Part shown: positions 17,441 through 25,197 of the stretch, piece by piece | Position numbering within the stretch: the first letter of the stretch is position 1 | How the letters are laid out: each line of letters opens with the position of its first letter | Assembly (NCBI RefSeq): GCF_030818775.1 | Contig: NZ_JAUTAU010000001.1 | Location: 4,406,001-4,470,000 of the forward strand | From: Bacillus sp. SORGH_AS_0510 | Lineage (GTDB): Bacteria; Bacillota; Bacilli; Bacillales; Cytobacillaceae | Direction of reading: 5' to 3' | Length of the DNA: 64,000 nucleotides | Program-made: the position numbers and the translations under genes | Notes under the pieces: generated by a model | Databases searched by the model: none | What the model was told of the DNA's origin: nothing | The model's input: only the letters and a program-made list of their open reading frames with translations

Positions 17441-18070
17441 TTAAAGAGCCTTACGTCCCATGACTGCAACCGTATGAAATTTTCTTGAATTCGGCCCACC
17501 CAGTAATGCTACCTCTTGAAAACCAATTTTCTTAACACTAGGAATTAATTGTTCATCAATCATACTTTTTACCCCTTCCCATACTTCACCATTTTTCCCA
17601 TCACATAGGGTAAGGATAAAATATCCTCCAGGTTTTAGTACCCGGTAAATCTCTGCTATTGTCTCATCAATGTTATTCCAAAAATAAATGGTATGTATGC
17701 TAAATACTTTGTCAAAGTGCTTATTTTGTAAAGGAAGATTTGTTACATTGCCTTGAACTAGTTCGGCTCGTCCTTCTGCTATTTCCTTTTTATTTCTTAT
17801 GGCCGCGGACCGTAGCACAGTGGGTGAAAGGTCTAAGCCTACTACTTGAACAGCTAATGTTTGATCTAGGATTAGTTTCATGGCATAACCGGCACCGCAG
17901 CCCAGTTCTAATACACTTTCTCTCTTACCAATTTTTAAAAGCTCAAGTGTCCATAACGTTTCAGGCTTATGTTGCCGAACCATCTTTTCACCGAAATAGG
18001 TACCTATTAGCCCTCGAGGGTTACTATACTGACTATCAATAAATTCCCTCATTCGATTAATTAATCCCAT
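17441..18070 (-). CDS. Class I SAM-dependent methyltransferase
   Basis: A 209-residue methyltransferase. Motif I is VLELGCGAGYA (about 53-63), followed by VVGLDLSP (acidic loop for the SAM ribose), NVTNLPL, and VLKPGGYFIL as post-motif. The methyl acceptor is unknown; UbiE-like proteins are relatives. ATG 18070 overlaps the stop of the acetyltransferase gene upstream by 10 bp and follows AAAGGGG, so coupled translation is likely; an in-frame ATG at 18088 is less well placed. Confidence 0.87.
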   Translation of the reverse strand: MGLINRMREFIDSQYSNPRGLIGTYFGEKMVRQHKPETLWTLELLKIGKRESVLELGCGAGYAMKLILDQTLAVQVVGLDLSPTVLRSAAIRNKKEIAEGRAELVQGNVTNLPLQNKHFDKVFSIHTIYFWNNIDETIAEIYRVLKPGGYFILTLCDGKNGEVWEGVKSMIDEQLIPSVKKIGFQEVALLGGPNSRKFHTVAVMGRKAL

Positions 18071-18582
18071 AATTCCCCTTTGCTCCATTCCATTAAAATG
18101 AAGTCATCATTAAGCTTTTTAATTTTTTTAAAACCACACTTCTCATAGCAGGAAATGGCTCGATAATTATGAGTCTTAACATCTAATAAGACCCGAGAGG
18201 CACCTTTTTTTTCGCTAAGATAGTATAATAGCAATTGGATCATCGATGTCCCTAACCCTTTCCCCCATAACTGTGTCTCCCCAATAAATTGGTCTATACC
18301 AAAGATATTTTGATTTATTGGATACTCGTATGTCTCTAATTCTGTCTCTTGAACCTCGTAATATTGCATATAACCTATTGGTTTATTTTTGTATTCTACA
18401 ATACAAGGTTTAACATAATGATTTCCTTCAATTCTAGGACCATATTTTTTTAATACTTGATCAAAGGTTAAGGGATGCTCCTCATAAAACTCCAATACCT
18501 TTGGGTCATTTAACCATGAGGCCATCTTCCCGAGGTCATCGTAAGTCTTGCATCTTATAAGTAATTCGCCCTTCTGTATCAT
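18061..18582 (-). CDS. AAC(6')-like GNAT acetyltransferase
   Basis: A 173-residue GNAT enzyme of the Acetyltransf_8 group, which contains the aminoglycoside 6'-N-acetyltransferases. Landmarks are WLNDPKVLEFYE near 24-35, KPIGYMQYYEV near 67-77, GIDQFIGETQLWGKGLGT (about 94-111), and NYRAISCYEKCGF. The GIDQFIG-x-x-x-LWGKG-x-GT block is characteristic of AAC(6') enzymes. ATG 18582 has AAAGGGTG. It is coupled to the methyltransferase gene. Drug resistance is possible but unproven; many chromosomal homologues have other substrates. Confidence 0.85.
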   Translation of the reverse strand: MIQKGELLIRCKTYDDLGKMASWLNDPKVLEFYEEHPLTFDQVLKKYGPRIEGNHYVKPCIVEYKNKPIGYMQYYEVQETELETYEYPINQNIFGIDQFIGETQLWGKGLGTSMIQLLLYYLSEKKGASRVLLDVKTHNYRAISCYEKCGFKKIKKLNDDFILMEWSKGELWD

Positions 18583-18684
18583 GTTGCTTCACCCTTTGTT
18601 TATCCTGAGTTGTAAGCTAAATACTGACAAGGGGAGGAAATACTAGATAAAAGAATAGATCACATATCATTCCCCCTCATCATT

Positions 18685-19155
18685 TTACACAAGTCCTCTT
18701 CCAATTAGATTCGCAGAAATTGGCTTTTTTCCCACTTCTCTTGACCAGATGGATATTTGTCCTACATGGTGGATTTCATGGACTAGCGCATGCCGGATGA
18801 CCTCACCCCAAGTAAAGGTCTCAACACTTCCATCAGGTTCATGAAGAGTAAGAATTCTTTCTTCCATACTAGAATCCCATGAGTTCACAAATCCCTCGAC
18901 GTCTTGACGAAATACTTCGTTCAGTTCGCGGATCCTCTCTAGACTTTGGTATTCCTGAAAATTCTCTTGGAAATCAGGTTGCCCCTGTAATAGACGAATC
19001 CAACTCCACTCCACATCGATAATATGGAAAAGTGTATGTAAGATCCCACCTACGCCTCCGGTTCGGACGCGAAGTAACTCCTCCAGTGAAACATCTTCAC
19101 ACCAACGGAACCACTCTTCTCTGACCTGCCAATTGTACATAAAAAGTGTTTGCAT
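18685..19155 (-). CDS. DinB family metal-dependent protein
   Basis: A 156-residue DinB-fold four-helix protein. The metal triad is likely His44 (TLFHIID), His126 and His130 (HALVHEIHH). DinB proteins include thiol transferases and hydrolases; in Bacillus several use bacillithiol. ATG 19155 follows AGGAGGAAA. It sits between GNAT genes in a cluster of small modification and detoxification genes. The substrate is unknown. Confidence 0.88.
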   Translation of the reverse strand: MQTLFMYNWQVREEWFRWCEDVSLEELLRVRTGGVGGILHTLFHIIDVEWSWIRLLQGQPDFQENFQEYQSLERIRELNEVFRQDVEGFVNSWDSSMEERILTLHEPDGSVETFTWGEVIRHALVHEIHHVGQISIWSREVGKKPISANLIGRGLV

Positions 19156-19215
19156 ATTTTCCTCCTAATCTATTTCTACCTTAAAAGCAGAGTAATAATT
19201 TGCTCTATTAATGGA

Positions 19216-19731
19216 CTAGTCATTGAGTAAAGTTCCAATATGCTCCCATCCATAAATAAGTTCATTAAGCCTCTTTCCGCCTATTTCAACCTCGATAGTG
19301 TCTATTTTTTTGCCGCAAAGGGCTTCATAAAAAAGGCGGGAGTTATTTTCTTCTAGTACACATACCACCATGGAATCAATTTGCTGATCCTGTAACTCCT
19401 TGACGATTGGTTTCACTAGCGCTTTCCCAAGGCCTTTACCCTGATACTCTTTTAAAATATAAATCGCATATAATTCACCCGAAAAACCAGGGTATTCTCC
19501 TAATCTTTCTTTTCCACCAGATGAAAAACCAACGATAGTACCTTCATTATTTTCGGCAACATAAACACCGCCGTTTGGTATGATAATATTCCACATTTCC
19601 TCACGTTTTTCATAGGATAATTGATTTAAATAGTCTTCTGTCATAATGTTGGCATAGGTTGTCCTCCATGAATCCACATGGACTCTGGCAATTCCCTTCG
19701 CATCGGATAAAACAGCTTTTCTTATATTCAT
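19216..19731 (-). CDS. GNAT family N-acetyltransferase
   Basis: A 171-residue GNAT enzyme beginning MNIRKAVLSDAKGIARVHVDSW. The N-terminal WRTTYANIMTEDYL segment is common in a group that includes spermidine/spermine-like acetylases. The acetyl-CoA motif is LKEYQGKGLGKALV (93-106), and the C-terminal N-x-SRLFYEALCG corresponds to the usual YEKLGF. ATG 19731 follows GAGGTG. The acceptor is unknown. Confidence 0.85.
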   Translation of the reverse strand: MNIRKAVLSDAKGIARVHVDSWRTTYANIMTEDYLNQLSYEKREEMWNIIIPNGGVYVAENNEGTIVGFSSGGKERLGEYPGFSGELYAIYILKEYQGKGLGKALVKPIVKELQDQQIDSMVVCVLEENNSRLFYEALCGKKIDTIEVEIGGKRLNELIYGWEHIGTLLND

Positions 19732-19867
19732 AGAAGCACCTCATTTTTTTAATTCCTCAAAACCCTAAAGTATATAAATTCTCAGTGTCACTTAACATTC
19801 CTGCACATTTTAAACTAGAAATGGACAGACTATAGGACGATACTGTGTTAATTTTGAGGTGAAAAAG

Positions 19868-20635
19868 TTGAAACAAATCGTTTTTATTAGACATGGACAA
19901 AGTCTATATAATTTAGAAAATCGTTTTACCGGCTGGACAGACGTGGACCTTACTGATGATGGCTATAGTGAGGCGAGAGATGCCGGTGCTATCTTAAAGA
20001 AACATGGCTTTATCTTTGACGTAGCCCATACTTCCGTATTAAAAAGAGCTATTCGAACATTATGGATTCTGCTCCATGAAATGGATCTAGTGTGGATTCC
20101 TGTGTATAAATCCTGGAGATTGAATGAAAGACATTACGGCGCCTTACAAGGCCTGAATAAATCGGAAGTGATTAAGCGCTATGGTGAAGATCAGGTCAAT
20201 GAATGGAGACGCTCTGCTAGTATCTGTCCTCCTGAAATTCATCCTGAGGGCCATATTTTGGATCAAAAAGACCCGAAATATGCTCAAATTGGTATGAAGA
20301 ATATTCCACTCACAGAGAGTCTCCTTGATACAGAAAAACGCACGTTGGTGTATTGGCATAGTCAAATTGTTCCGAACTTGCAAAACCACCAGCGAGTTAT
20401 CATTTCTGCCCACGGGAATACATTAAGAGCACTCGTGAAATATCTCGACAACATTCCCGACGATGGGGTCGTGAGTCTCAATATTCCCAATAGCATTCCG
20501 CTCGTCTATGAACTAGATTACGATTTACATCCAATTAGACATTATTATCTTGACCATGATGGTGAGGTTCCAGAGCACAAAATCCCACGCCATATGGATG
20601 TAAATGACCCAGAAACTCATGATTGGATTGGCTAG
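19868..20635 (+). CDS. gpmA: 2,3-bisphosphoglycerate-dependent phosphoglycerate mutase
   Basis: A 255-residue histidine phosphatase of the GpmA type. RHGQS with the phospho-accepting His9, [24 protein letters not shown] (Glu87 as acid) and [10 protein letters not shown] with His182 are all present, as in dPGM. It interconverts 3- and 2-phosphoglycerate in glycolysis, in the cytosol. TTG 19868 behind GAGGTG is the better start; a GTG at 19859 is within the ribosome site. Bacilli usually rely on the cofactor-independent enzyme GpmI, so this is probably a second, accessory mutase. It stands alone. Confidence 0.92.
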   Translation: MKQIVFIRHGQSLYNLENRFTGWTDVDLTDDGYSEARDAGAILKKHGFIFDVAHTSVLKRAIRTLWILLHEMDLVWIPVYKSWRLNERHYGALQGLNKSEVIKRYGEDQVNEWRRSASICPPEIHPEGHILDQKDPKYAQIGMKNIPLTESLLDTEKRTLVYWHSQIVPNLQNHQRVIISAHGNTLRALVKYLDNIPDDGVVSLNIPNSIPLVYELDYDLHPIRHYYLDHDGEVPEHKIPRHMDVNDPETHDWIG

Positions 20636-20641
20636 AGCAAG

Positions 20642-20665
20642 AAGGGCAACCAGACTGATGCCCTT
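20642..20665. terminator. Stem-loop between convergent genes
   Basis: AAGGGCA and TGCCCTT form a 7-bp stem with a 10-base loop between the gpmA stop and the convergent bstA stop. CCCAGCTTTTT follows on the plus strand, so it most likely ends gpmA transcripts. Confidence 0.55.
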
Positions 20666-20674
20666 CCCAGCTTT

Positions 20675-21193
20675 TTACCACCCTTTGCTACTTCTTAATG
20701 AAATAATATGTGCAAGATGATGTCTTCCATGCCAAGCATAAATGCCTATATTTTTCCCAACTGAAACTTCCCCAGACTCTGGATGAATGAATATTTTTTC
20801 CAAATCAGAAGGAGTTAGCGTTCGTAAAAGCACTACCAAGCGCAAATGCAAAGCATCAAGCAACGATAACGATATAGTTACCGGCAGTTTTGAATCAGGA
20901 AGTTCTGCCCATTTGTCCTGGCCATAAGGTTTAATAATCGGTTTACTCTCAGTAAGAGCCAGTTTAAAACGTCCGTATGCATTCAGATGACTATCTGCCA
21001 CATGATGTACTACCTGTCGGATAGTCCACCCCCCCGGACGATAGGGTGTATCTAGCTGATCATCGTTTAAATCACTTACTGCATCTCGCAGTAATCCCGG
21101 TAAATTTTCAATATCATGAATCCAGTCTTCTATGATAGTCTTCGTCATCTGACCTTCAAAATGAAACTTTCCAATTGGATAGCTTGCTTTCAC
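20675..21193 (-). CDS. bstA: Bacillithiol S-transferase A-like DinB protein (YfiT)
   Basis: A 172-residue DinB-superfamily protein of the YfiT/BstA type. It starts near [11 protein letters not shown] as in YfiT, has [15 protein letters not shown] with the first metal His and [10 protein letters not shown] with the last two. BstA conjugates bacillithiol, the low-molecular-weight thiol of bacilli, to electrophiles. GTG 21193 behind GGGGGAAG is preferred over TTG 21208. It is convergent with gpmA. The assignment to BstA rests on overall pattern, so other DinB roles are possible. Confidence 0.85.
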   Translation of the reverse strand: MKASYPIGKFHFEGQMTKTIIEDWIHDIENLPGLLRDAVSDLNDDQLDTPYRPGGWTIRQVVHHVADSHLNAYGRFKLALTESKPIIKPYGQDKWAELPDSKLPVTISLSLLDALHLRLVVLLRTLTPSDLEKIFIHPESGEVSVGKNIGIYAWHGRHHLAHIISLRSSKGW

Positions 21194-21351
21194 CGTATCT
21201 TCCCCCAAATCATGAATTCTTCCTATGTACTCCTATTCGCCTTTTAAGGGAATCATTCCTTCTCCATATGCTGTTACCTGTCTTTTATATAAATTTTAAA
21301 GTATAATAAAGGTAAAGAATTTTTAGATAGCTCATTCAAAGGAAGATAATA

Positions 21352-21993
21352 ATGATAAAAGATATCATTGAATATAAGAGACAACAACTATATCAAACCA
21401 TTGGTCTTGTCGGACTGTCCTCTGACGAAACACTTAAGGTCAGCCAGGAACTAGAAAAATTAATGAACTTCCACACTAAAGTTCATCAACCTGAGGCACA
21501 CAGAAGAAAAGATTCTGCAATGGTCCATAACAATTTCATTCATAATATCTTAGATGTTGCCTCAAAAGAAAAATTTGAATTACCCTTTGAAATAAACGAA
21601 AGAATCCTCACTGTCAACGAATGGTTTACAATGGATTTTGGCCATACCATTTTACAGGCCATTTCTGAACGCCATGGGGCTGAAGTAATGGAGGTCATAG
21701 GTGAGGCTGTACCTGAACACTGTATTTTCCCGGAGACCGTTCAAAGCTTCCAACAATCGTTGGAGCACCTGAATCACATTTTTCATCTAAACCATAAAAG
21801 CACTTCGTATATCGGTGAGTACCTTCCTTATATGGATATCAAGAATGAGATTCAACTATTTTGTCATACACCGAATTATTCTTCTGCCTTCAATTATGGA
21901 ATTATCAAAGGATTGTCTAAAAAATTCAATCAACCCCTTCACTTAAAGGTAATCGATAAAGGTGTAGGCGGCCATTTTAAGATTATCGGATAA
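21352..21993 (+). CDS. Spo0E-like domain fused to an unknown C-terminal domain
   Basis: A 213-residue protein. Residues 1-45 resemble Spo0E-type aspartyl-phosphate phosphatases: two helices with the core SQELEKLMN in place of the usual SQELD. Residues 85-213 form a separate domain with CHTPNYSSAFNYGIIKGLSKKF near its end, vaguely like V4R or haem-NO-binding-related sensor domains; I cannot name it. If active, the first domain would remove phosphate from a response regulator such as Spo0A. The upstream sequence GGAAGATAAT provides a weak ribosome site. It is a single gene with its own terminator. Confidence 0.65.
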   Translation: MIKDIIEYKRQQLYQTIGLVGLSSDETLKVSQELEKLMNFHTKVHQPEAHRRKDSAMVHNNFIHNILDVASKEKFELPFEINERILTVNEWFTMDFGHTILQAISERHGAEVMEVIGEAVPEHCIFPETVQSFQQSLEHLNHIFHLNHKSTSYIGEYLPYMDIKNEIQLFCHTPNYSSAFNYGIIKGLSKKFNQPLHLKVIDKGVGGHFKIIG

Positions 21994-22003
21994 TATAAAA
22001 ATT

Positions 22004-22029
22004 CCCTCTAGTTAGAAATAACTAGAGGG
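22004..22029 (+). terminator. Intrinsic terminator
   Basis: CCCTCTAGTTA and TAACTAGAGGG form a perfect 11-bp stem with a GAAA tetraloop, then TTTGCTTTATT. It ends the Spo0E-like fusion gene and may serve the convergent gene ending at 22036. Confidence 0.85.
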
Positions 22030-22035
22030 TTTGCT

Positions 22036-22587
22036 TTATTCTTCATAGTTGCTCTTAAAAAGTCTTTTCACGCTAACTTTTAACTTATCAAGCAACGGGA
22101 AGCTAGACTGATAATCTAAACTTTCAATAACACTCGTGTAGTACCACTTTTGTTTTTCTTTCCCCCTATTAAATTTCTCCCAGACTTGGTCACCGAATTG
22201 TTCTATATCGCTGGCAATTGATTGTATATTATGTAGTTTATCTGCACAGGCAACGACACGTATTTTTTCAGGAGCGGTCTTTAAGTACTCAATCGTATCT
22301 GCTTTCCGTTCTTCCCAAGTAAGTGATTTATCAGGTTCTGAACATCCCTCTACAATATCAGCAATACTCTTTCCAAATAATTGCTCGATGTCTTGTAAAG
22401 ATAGATCTGTGTCCTCTACGGTGTCATGTAATATTCCAGCGGCAACCAGTTCATCGCTGTAGCCCGCCTTTATTAAAATCATCCCTACCGCAATGGGGTG
22501 GGTGACATATGGAATATCCGTTCCTTTTCTATACTGTTTTTCATGGGCCTTGGCAGCAGTTTTCAGTGCTTTTTCAATGACATCCAC
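22036..22587 (-). CDS. HD-domain small alarmone hydrolase-like protein
   Basis: A 183-residue HD phosphohydrolase matching the hydrolase half of RelA/SpoT proteins, without synthetase, TGS or ACT domains. Key residues are THP (His30), GILHDTVEDT (His54, Asp55, Glu58 and Asp59) and ACADKLHN (Asp116), the Mn-binding set of ppGpp hydrolases such as Mesh1. It would cleave (p)ppGpp or a related nucleotide in the cytosol. GTG 22587 with AGGTG is favoured over GTG 22596. The C-terminal KRLFKSNYEE tail is basic. Whether it acts on alarmone or NADPH needs biochemistry. Confidence 0.8.
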   Translation of the reverse strand: MDVIEKALKTAAKAHEKQYRKGTDIPYVTHPIAVGMILIKAGYSDELVAAGILHDTVEDTDLSLQDIEQLFGKSIADIVEGCSEPDKSLTWEERKADTIEYLKTAPEKIRVVACADKLHNIQSIASDIEQFGDQVWEKFNRGKEKQKWYYTSVIESLDYQSSFPLLDKLKVSVKRLFKSNYEE

Positions 22588-22602
22588 ATCATTCACACCT
22601 TT

Positions 22603-22920
22603 CTATTTAATATTTGGGTTTGCAAACTCAATATTCAATGCATCTGCTTGGGCTGGTGAGGATTCTCTGATTCCACCTTTAACCCACACCACCACCTCTT
22701 GCCCTTTTTCATATTTATTAATATCTCCATGGTCAGGCAAGGTGACCCAAACAAAGCCAACATTTTTATCCTTTAATAAAATTTGATTACTCTCTCGATT
22801 CACTTCTGTAATTATGCCTTTCAGATCAACTTTTCCTTTCTCCACATCACCCACATTACATCCCAACAAAGTAAAGCATAGGCTTATCAATAGCAAAAAC
22901 GAAAATATTATTCTTTTCAT
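22603..22920 (-). CDS. DUF3221 lipoprotein
   Basis: A 105-residue predicted lipoprotein. The signal peptide ends in lipobox FTLLGC with Cys21 as the lipidated residue. The mature part, with LKGIITEVNRESNQILL near 32-48 and EKGQEVVVWVKGG near 75, fits DUF3221, a small beta-barrel (OB-like) domain of unknown role. It should sit on the outer face of the membrane. It ends 16 bp before the alarmone hydrolase gene and may be cotranscribed with it. Confidence 0.82.
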   Translation of the reverse strand: MKRIIFSFLLLISLCFTLLGCNVGDVEKGKVDLKGIITEVNRESNQILLKDKNVGFVWVTLPDHGDINKYEKGQEVVVWVKGGIRESSPAQADALNIEFANPNIK

Positions 22921-22991
22921 GGTGGCCCCCCTATATTACTTACTATTATTCTGTTTCAAACAAATAATCCCCTGTTTATTTCAAAAATTAA

Positions 22992-23015
22992 GCCACCAAT
23001 CGTATAGTTGGCGGC
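22992..23015 (-). terminator. Intrinsic terminator
   Basis: GCCACCAA and TTGGCGGC form an 8-bp stem (one wobble) with an 8-base loop; on the minus strand TTAATTTTTG follows. It ends the HIT gene at 23032. Confidence 0.8.
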
Positions 23016-23031
23016 TTCCCTATAAAAAAAT

Positions 23032-23517
23032 TTATCTATTTAACTCAACAGTTAGTAGCTTAATTGCTTCCATTACTTCTTTCACATTTTCCTCATCATT
23101 CATTTCATTTCTCGCATGAAGCAGAACAGGGCGAACTGATTCTACTGACCGGCCAAATTCGTACATCCACTCATAGCGCGGAACCATCCAGGTATGAAAA
23201 TGGTGGGTCGTATCTTCGTTGTAAAAATAATAAACATAATCAATGCCAAGTACTTCTCGCTGTGCTTTTCTAATTTTTGTAAGGATATTGATGTAATCTA
23301 ATTTTTCCTCCTCTGTTAGTTCATCAAAACATATGATATGGCGCTTGGACGCTAGGATGATTAATCCTTTGATCGGATACGCAACATCCTGATGTGCATG
23401 GAAATGTTCTGTTTCAATGACTACTCCTCCATCAGGCTCAATTAATCCGCTGGTTAGGGCACAACTCAAGCATTCTACCTCTACTGTAGTTCTGTTTGAT
23501 AAAGTTATTTTTCTCAT
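23032..23517 (-). CDS. HIT-like nucleotide hydrolase
   Basis: A 161-residue protein with the histidine-triad-like segment THHFHTWMVPRY (His106 and His108 in H-x-H-x-W). The N-terminal CLSCALTSG resembles the zinc site and entry strand of HIT hydrolases, and FHAHQDVAYPIKGLIILASKRH fits the HIT central sheet. HIT enzymes hydrolyse nucleoside phosphoramidates or dinucleoside polyphosphates. The third His of the classical triad is replaced by Trp, as in some branches. ATG 23517 follows AGAGGAAC. The third 52-bp array starts about 45 bp upstream. Confidence 0.75.
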   Translation of the reverse strand: MRKITLSNRTTVEVECLSCALTSGLIEPDGGVVIETEHFHAHQDVAYPIKGLIILASKRHIICFDELTEEEKLDYINILTKIRKAQREVLGIDYVYYFYNEDTTHHFHTWMVPRYEWMYEFGRSVESVRPVLLHARNEMNDEENVKEVMEAIKLLTVELNR

Positions 23518-23562
23518 AGAGTTCCTCTTTCTTATATGCTGCTATCGCGAAGTTGGCTCACG

Positions 23563-24597
23563 TCAACATCTACTTTTCCTGCTTCTTTCTTGGAAAAAGT
23601 AGATGTAGCTCCCTTCTACTTCTACCTTTCCTTCTTCTTTCTTGGAAAAAGTAGATGTAGATCCCTTCTACTTCTACTTTTCCTGCTTCTTTCTGGAAAA
23701 AAGTAGACGTAGCTCCCTTCTACTTCTACTTTTCCTGCTTCTTTCTTGGAAAAAGTAGATGTAGACCCCTTCTACTTCTACTTTTCCTGCTTCTTTCTTG
23801 GAAAAAGTAGATGTAGCTCCCTTCTACTTCTACCTTTCCTGCTTCTTTCTTGGAAAAAGTAGACGTAGCTCCCTTCTACTTCTACTTTTCCTGCTTCTTT
23901 CTAGGTAAAAGTAGATGTAGACCCCTTCTGCTTCTACTTTTCCTTCTTCTTTCTTGGAAAAAGTAGATGTAGCTCCCTTCTACTTCTACTTTTCCTGCTT
24001 CTTTCTAGGAAAAAGTAGATGTAGCTCCCTTCTACTTCTACTTTTCCTTCTTCTTTCTAGGTAAAAGTAGATGTAGCTCCCTTCTACTTCTACTTTTCCT
24101 GCTTCTTTCTTGGAAAAAGTAGATGTAGCTCCCTTCTACTTCTACTTTTCCTGCTTCTTTCTTGGAAAAAGTAGATGTAGACCCCTTTTACTTGTACTTT
24201 TCCTGCTTCTTTCTTGGAAAAAGTAGATGTAGATCCCTTCTACTTCTACTTTTCCTGCTTCTTTCTAGGAAAAAGTAGATGTAGCTCCCTTCTACTTCTA
24301 CCTTTCCTGCTTCTTTCTTGGAAAAAGTAGATGTAGCTCCCTTCTACTTCTACTTTTCCTTCTTCTTTCTTGGAAAAAGTAGATGTAGACCCCTTCTACT
24401 TCTACTTTTCCTTCTTCTTTCTTGGAAAAAGTAGATGTAGACCCCTTCTACTTCTACTTTTCCTGCTTCTTTCTTGGAAAAAGTAGATGTAGCTCCCTTC
24501 TACTTCTACTTTTCCTTCTTCTTTCTTGGAAAAAGTAGACGTAGATCCCTCCTACTTCTACTTTTCCTTCTTCTTTCTGAAAAAAAGTAGATGTTGC
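23563..24597. repeat. 52-bp palindromic tandem array (third locus)
   Basis: About 20 units of 52 bp, for example GTAGATGTAG recurring at 23599 and 23651. Arms are CTACTTCTACTTTTCC and GGAAAAAGTAGATGTAG around CTGCTTCTTTCTT, joined by CTCCCTT. The arms differ from the first two arrays, but the period, hairpin plan and CCCTTCTA junction are the same. Units vary by single bases. No gene is supported in 23518-24664. Confidence 0.95.
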
Positions 24598-24664
24598 CAT
24601 GACTTCTGACTATCTTTCTCTCTTTTCAGCCAACTTTGTCTGAAACCGCCAATAAAAATAAAAA

Positions 24665-25168
24665 TCATTTGAATGTTAGCCGATAAGCCTTCACGATAAT
24701 CCCGTCACCAGCCGGTTCAAAGTCAAATTGTGGCAGTCGTTCAAACCCGAGGCTTTCGTACAACCTCATCGCACTCTCCATAAATTGTCCAGTATGCAGT
24801 CCAACCGATGAATACCCTTTCTCCTTTGACCTCCGTATACACTCAGTAATTAACGCAGTCGCCACTCCCTTGCCCCTTGCTTCCGGTGTAACAGCAAGCA
24901 TGCGAATTTCAGGATAATCTAGGGCATCTATGTACCCGTTGTATGCATCCGTTTTAGCCGGGAACAATGCCACACTACCTAAGATTTTTCCATTTAATTC
25001 AGCTACAATTCTTTCAACTCCTGGCTGTATATCAGCTTCTGAAGAAATTGACCGCTTCAGTGCTTCCCAATGCCCTTCTGGAATACATTCTGCATGTTCT
25101 CTGTAGGAATTAACTCTTTGTTCTCGGATGAAAGTACCTTCCTTCTCTTTTGCATCGCGAATCTTCAT
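24665..25168 (-). CDS. GNAT family N-acetyltransferase
   Basis: A 167-residue GNAT enzyme. The acetyl-CoA motif is VTPEARGKGVATALI (near 91-105), and the C-terminal ESAMRLYESLGFERL is the usual CoA-contact helix. ATG 25168 behind GAAGGTG is preferred over an ATG 18 bp upstream. It ends the gene pair with the glutathionyl-hydroquinone reductase-like gene upstream and precedes the third array. Substrate unknown. Confidence 0.85.
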   Translation of the reverse strand: MKIRDAKEKEGTFIREQRVNSYREHAECIPEGHWEALKRSISSEADIQPGVERIVAELNGKILGSVALFPAKTDAYNGYIDALDYPEIRMLAVTPEARGKGVATALITECIRRSKEKGYSSVGLHTGQFMESAMRLYESLGFERLPQFDFEPAGDGIIVKAYRLTFK

Positions 25169-25197
25169 TTTTACACCTTCTTTCAATTGTTTTTCAC

